From Streptomyces sp. Ru62 (GTDB lineage: Bacteria; Actinomycetota; Actinomycetes; Streptomycetales; Streptomycetaceae): a stretch of 64,000 nt of DNA. Positions 58,848-64,000 of this stretch are shown here, in pieces; the stretch's first letter is position 1; every line of letters starts with the position of its first letter. The position numbers and the translations under genes were made by a program. The notes beneath the pieces were generated by a model. That model did no database searches. It saw only the letters and a program-made list of their open reading frames with translations, and was not told where the DNA came from. The DNA lies in NCBI RefSeq assembly GCF_002920615.1, contig NZ_PQSU01000025.1:1-64000 (forward strand). Direction: 5' to 3'.

Positions 58848-59606
58848 TCAGGCCACCCCCAGCCACTTCGCCGTCGCCTGGGACCTCGTCGTGCTGTGGA
58901 GCTTGGCGAAGATGCGGTTGATGTGGTTCTTGACCGTCTTCTCGCTGATGAAGCAGGCGGCGGCGATCTGCTGGTTGGTCATGCCGGACGCGATGAGGTC
59001 CATGATCTCCGCCTCCCTGCTGCTCAGCCGGAACCGTGACCGGAAGGACTGTCCCATAGATGGTTGCAGTTGCGAAAGAGGGTGGGGGGCCGAATCTGGT
59101 AAATCAACGGCACGTTGGGGGTCGTCGTGTGCAAGTGCATCACCCCACAGCTCCGCCAGCAACGCCCTCGCCGCCCCCGGCGTCACATGCGGACGACCCT
59201 CCCGTACGTCCCGCACCGCCCTCACCAACTGCTCCGTCGTGAACTCGCCGTGCACCAGGTATCCCCCCGCCCCCAGCCGCAGCGCCTCTCGTACGGTCTC
59301 CGTCTCGTGGCTGTAGGTGAGCATCATGACGGGGGCCAGCCCCACCAGGTGCGGCAACGCCGAGATTCCGTCGACGCCGGGCATGCGGACGTCGAGGAGG
59401 ATGACGTCCGGCCGGTGCCGGACCGCCGCCTCGTACGCCTCCCGCCCGTCCCTCGCCTCCGCCACCACCGTGGTGTCCGGGTGACCCGAGAGCAGGGCCG
59501 TCAGACCGGCGCGGACGACGGGGTTGTCGTCGGCGACCAGCAGCCGCAGCGGCGGGGACGCCGACGACGGCGGTGGGAACGGCTGTGGTGGTCGTCGGGG
59601 GCGCAT
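58848..59606 (-). CDS. LuxR-type (NarL) response regulator
   Basis: 252 residues. Receiver domain with VADDNPVVRAG, phospho-acceptor LLDVRMPGVDG and AGGYLVHGEFTTEQLVRAV, then a LuxR helix-turn-helix (LSSREAEIMDLIASGMTNQQIAAACFISEKTVKNHINRIFAKL). Partner of the histidine kinase whose gene ends at 59617. ATG 59606 follows GAGGAGG closely; the other in-frame ATG (59624) overlaps the kinase stop without a site of its own. It may regulate the pilus genes between which it lies. Confidence 0.93.
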   Translation of the reverse strand: MRPRRPPQPFPPPSSASPPLRLLVADDNPVVRAGLTALLSGHPDTTVVAEARDGREAYEAAVRHRPDVILLDVRMPGVDGISALPHLVGLAPVMMLTYSHETETVREALRLGAGGYLVHGEFTTEQLVRAVRDVREGRPHVTPGAARALLAELWGDALAHDDPQRAVDLPDSAPHPLSQLQPSMGQSFRSRFRLSSREAEIMDLIASGMTNQQIAAACFISEKTVKNHINRIFAKLHSTTRSQATAKWLGVA

Positions 59607-59616
59607 GTGCCTCCTC

Positions 59617-61199
<1,583 letters not shown>

Positions 61200-61203
<4 letters not shown>

Positions 61204-62087
61204 TCCCCCGTGAGTGAGCCGAAGTCCACGCCGGAGCCGAGGAGCAGGCCCGCGCCCAGCAGGAGCATCGTCGCCGGGACCATGAACGTGGTGATCATCA
61301 GGGTCGCCTTCGGCACCGCCCGCGCGGCCTTGCGGCGGGCGTTCTGGGCGTCGGTGCGGCGCATGTCCTTGGCCAGGGACACCAGGGTGTCCACGATGGG
61401 CGCGCCCAGCTCCTCGCCCTGCTGCAACGCCGTCACGAACATGGCCACCTGCTCGGAGTCGTTGCGCCGGCGCAGCTCCGCGAAGGCCTCGCGGCGGCTC
61501 ATGCCGAGGTCCATCTGGCGCAGGGTGATGCGCAGTTCGTCGGCCCACGGGCCCTCGTAGCGGGAGGCGACCCGGTCCAGGGCCTGCCGGAAGCCGAGCC
61601 CCGCGCTGACCACCACCGCGAGGACGTCCAGGAAGTCCGGCAGGGTGCGTTCGATGACGTCCTTGCGGACCCGGATGGCCGACCAGAGGCCGACCTCCGT
61701 CCAGAACGCGCCGAACAGCAGGAGAAGTACGGCCACGAACCACTGGCCGCGGAGGAGGAAGACCAGGAAGCCGACGGCGCCCAGTGCGCCGTAGACGGCG
61801 CGGCGGGCCGCGTAGCGGTCGATGGTCAGGCCGCCGGGGTTGCCCGCGAGGTCGATCTTCCGGCGGTACCTGGCCACGCGGCGCGGGCCCATCAGGCGCA
61901 GCACGGCCGGGGCGTAGCGCATGCCCATGCGGTCGATGACCGAGCCGACCGCGCCGGTGCGGGTGGCGCCGACCTCCAGGGCGACGGCGAGGTCGCCGGG
62001 GAGCCTGGCGTCCGCGCGGTACATGCGGATGCCGGCGAAGGCGCCCCAGACGCCGAGGCCCATCAGCAGGGCGAGCAGGTATGCCAC
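61200..62087 (-). CDS. tadC: TadC-like inner-membrane platform protein
   Basis: 295 residues, type II secretion F family. Helices at VYGALGAVGFLVFLLRGQWFVAVLLLLFGAFWTEVGLW and ATLMITTFMVPATMLLLGAGLLLG flank the cytoplasmic GspF domain (LPDFLDVLAVVVSAGLGFRQALDRVASRY, QMDLGMSRREAFAELRRRNDSEQVAMFVTALQQGEELG). GTG 62087 has GGGAGG upstream. With the TadB-like protein it forms the membrane platform through which the TadA ATPase drives pilus assembly. Confidence 0.93.
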
Positions 62088-62100
62088 CGGGTCACCTCCC

Positions 62101-63045
62101 TCAGACGTCGATCCGGCTCATCCGGCGGATGAGGACGAAGCCGACGGCGTACATGGCGAACGCGATGATCACGCACGCCTGGCCGACCGGTGAGCCGGTC
62201 ATGCGGTCGAGGGCGCCGTCCTTGACTCCGTTCATCAGGAACAACGCGCCGATCCCGAGGACGGGCACGGCGTACGACGTCATGGTCACCTGGGAGAGCT
62301 GGGTACGGATCTCGCGCCGGGTCTCCTTGCGCTCCTCCAGGGTCTCGGTCAGGTTCCGCAGGGCGGAGACCACCTGGCCGCCCGCCCGGTTCGACAGGAC
62401 CAGCGTGGTGACCAGGACGACCAGTTCGCGGGAGGGCAGGCGGTCGGCCAGCTCGCCGAGGGCGTCGTCCAGGGAGTGGCCGACGGCGAGCTGGTCGGCG
62501 ACCTTGGCCAGTTCCTCGCCGGCCGGGGCCTCCAGCTCCTCCGCCGCCATGCCGATCGCGGTGCGCAGGGCGAGGCCGGCCTGGGTGGCGTTGGCCAGGA
62601 TGCGGGCCAGTTCCGGGAGTTGGTTGATGAACCGTTCGATGCGCTTCTGCCGCTGCCAGTTGAGGAACTGGACCGCCGCCCAGACGCCGAGCAGGCCCGC
62701 GATCGGGCCGAAGAAGGGGGCCAGGGTTGCCTGGCCGATCAGCCAGAGGGCCGCGACCGTCCCGAGCATGGCGGCGAAGAACTCCCCCGGCGTGACGTCC
62801 AGGCCGGTGGCCGCCAGGCGCCGCTCCAGCCAGCGGCCGAGGCGGGTGCGGCGCAGCCGCCGGTCCAGGTCGCGGAAGCGGCGTCTGCGGCCGGTCGCGG
62901 GCGGCGGGCCGGTGTGTGCGAGGCGGTCCACGAGGGCGGCGCGCCGGGCCCGGCCGGAGGCGTAGGCGTGCACGCCGGCCACCGCCAGGACGCAGGTCAG
63001 CAGCGTCACGCCGGTGGTGAGCTGGACGAGGGTGTGCAGTTCCAT
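62101..63045 (-). CDS. tadB: TadB-like inner-membrane platform protein
   Basis: 314 residues, type II secretion F family. An N-terminal helix (TGVTLLTCVLAVAGVHAYASG), a charged region, two helices (FFAAMLGTVAALWLIG, LAPFFGPIAGLLGVWAAVQF), the GspF cytoplasmic domain (INQLPELARILANATQAGLALRTAIGMAAEEL) and a C-terminal pair. Starts at ATG 63045, eleven bases after the TadA stop, and ends 13 bases before TadC. Confidence 0.93.
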   Translation of the reverse strand: MELHTLVQLTTGVTLLTCVLAVAGVHAYASGRARRAALVDRLAHTGPPPATGRRRRFRDLDRRLRRTRLGRWLERRLAATGLDVTPGEFFAAMLGTVAALWLIGQATLAPFFGPIAGLLGVWAAVQFLNWQRQKRIERFINQLPELARILANATQAGLALRTAIGMAAEELEAPAGEELAKVADQLAVGHSLDDALGELADRLPSRELVVLVTTLVLSNRAGGQVVSALRNLTETLEERKETRREIRTQLSQVTMTSYAVPVLGIGALFLMNGVKDGALDRMTGSPVGQACVIIAFAMYAVGFVLIRRMSRIDV

Positions 63046-63056
63046 GGTCCTGGGTC

Positions 63057-64000
63057 CTACCTGGCTTCTCGGGTGGCGAGCTGGTCGGCGGAGCGGGCGA
63101 CGCCGAAGGCCTGGGGGATGGGCTGGCTCGCCATGTAGAGGCGGTCGGCGGCGCGGCGGGGCAGCGGGAAGTACCGGAAGTCGCCGTACACGCGGCCGTC
63201 CGGGGTCATGGGCCGCGCGTCGAAGCGCGCCACGGTCGCCAGCCGGTACGGCTCCCCGCCGTGGCTGTCGAGCAGCGCGATCTCGGTGATCCGGCGGGCG
63301 CCGTCGGCGAACCGGGTGAGCTGGACGATGACGTCGACCGCGCTGTTGATCTGGTCGTGCAGGGCGACGAAGGGCACCTCGACGTCGGACATGGAGGCCA
63401 GCGTCTGCAACCGCGTCAGCGCGTCCTCGGCGCTGTTGGCGTGCACGGTCGCCAGCGAGCCGTCGTGGCCCGTGGACATCGCCTGGAGCATGTCGAGGGA
63501 CTCGCCGCCGCGGACCTCGCCGACCACGATCCGGTCGGGGCGCATCCGCAGGGAGTTGCGGACCAGGTCCCGGATGGTGACCTGGCCCTTGCCCTCCACG
63601 TTCGGCGGGCGGGACTCCAGGCGGACCACATGGGTCTGCTGGAGCTGGAGTTCGGCGGAGTCCTCGATGGTGATGATGCGCTCGTGCGGCGGGATCAGCC
63701 CGGACAGGGCGTTGAGCAGGGTGGTCTTCCCGGTACCGGTCGCACCCGAGACGATGATGTTGAACTTCGCCTGCACCAGGCCCGCCAGCAGGTACACCAT
63801 GTGCTCGTCCAGCGACCCGAACCCGATCAGTTCCTGGAGGGTGAAGGAGCGCGGGAAGCGGCGGATGGTGAGGATGGGGCCGGTCAGGGACAGCGGCGGG
63901 ATGATGACGTTGACCCGCTCGCCGGACGGCAGGCGGGCGTCCACCATCGGGTTCGACTCGTCCACGCGGCGGTTGACCGTCGACACGATCCGCTCGATGG
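63057..64000 (-). CDS. tadA: TadA/CpaF-type secretion ATPase (5' end beyond window)
   Basis: C-terminal 314 residues visible; the frame continues past 64000, so the apparent starts are internal. Walker A is SGATGTGKTTLLNAL, the Asp box ERIITIEDSAELQL, Walker B RIVVGEVRGGESLDML, and His box DGSLATVHANSAEDAL, all hallmarks of type II/IV secretion ATPases of the CpaF branch. It powers pilus assembly for the downstream TadB, TadC and pilin genes. Confidence 0.95.
   Translation of the reverse strand, partial: IERIVSTVNRRVDESNPMVDARLPSGERVNVIIPPLSLTGPILTIRRFPRSFTLQELIGFGSLDEHMVYLLAGLVQAKFNIIVSGATGTGKTTLLNALSGLIPPHERIITIEDSAELQLQQTHVVRLESRPPNVEGKGQVTIRDLVRNSLRMRPDRIVVGEVRGGESLDMLQAMSTGHDGSLATVHANSAEDALTRLQTLASMSDVEVPFVALHDQINSAVDVIVQLTRFADGARRITEIALLDSHGGEPYRLATVARFDARPMTPDGRVYGDFRYFPLPRRAADRLYMASQPIPQAFGVARSADQLATREAR

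Overview
The window is a high-GC actinobacterial chromosome segment, almost certainly Streptomyces. Evidence: third-position GC bias throughout, GTG starts with GGAGG-type sites, a WhiB-like gene, DUF1707 and DUF4245 proteins, an oxyR-ahpCD locus, fumarases of both classes, a class II fructose bisphosphatase, polyphosphate glucokinase and a Tad-type pilus locus. Gene order from ychF/ppgK/ispH through xseAB, glpX, the WhiB-like gene, the fumarases and a penicillin-binding protein to oxyR-ahpCD resembles the conserved Streptomyces core as I remember it. I see no insertion sequence, prophage, CRISPR array or RNA gene.

Region 1 (1-18854) is accessory and is the main interest. A leftward operon starting near 13861 encodes an ATP-grasp ligase, a lysine N6-hydroxylase, a small cupin, a methionyl-tRNA-synthetase-like protein, a DAO-family FAD oxidase, two more ATP-grasp ligases and a MmcQ/YjbR-domain fusion protein. 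A rightward arm starting at 14029 encodes a small conserved protein, a BBE-type FAD oxidase, an MFS exporter, a DDAH-superfamily enzyme and a YbaK-type aminoacyl-tRNA deacylase. Hydroxylase plus cupin plus MetRS-like protein plus DAO oxidase is the known signature for making an N-N bond between N6-hydroxylysine and an amino acid and releasing hydrazinoacetate. Here cupin and MetRS are two genes 3 bases apart rather than one fusion. With three ATP-grasp ligases and no NRPS or PKS, I infer an undescribed hydrazine-, hydrazone- or azo-containing small peptide. A near-perfect inverted repeat (13943-13984) sits between the two arms. A STAND regulator coupled to a DUF885 protein and a PEP-mutase-like gene lie at the left edge.

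Region 2 (18876-20178) is a DnaN (sliding clamp) paralogue behind a sequence matching the Streptomyces/mycobacterial DNA-damage promoter motif.

Region 3 (20190-40824) is core metabolism and regulation: ychF, ppgK, ispH, a permease, xseAB, a nitroreductase, glpX, the WhiB-like gene, both fumarases, a PP2C phosphatase/kinase regulator and a class A penicillin-binding protein.

Region 4 (41054-53183) holds a SPFH protein with a small ribbon-helix-helix-like partner, a PadR-controlled ABC exporter, oxyR divergent from ahpCD, an AI-2E family transporter, a secreted lytic-transglycosylase-like protein, a PIN-PhoH protein and a cis-prenyltransferase.

Region 5 (53838-64000) holds a methyltransferase, an acetyltransferase, a luciferase-like oxidoreductase, a DUF192 protein and a leftward Tad pilus locus with a two-component pair embedded in it; the TadA ATPase gene runs off the right edge.
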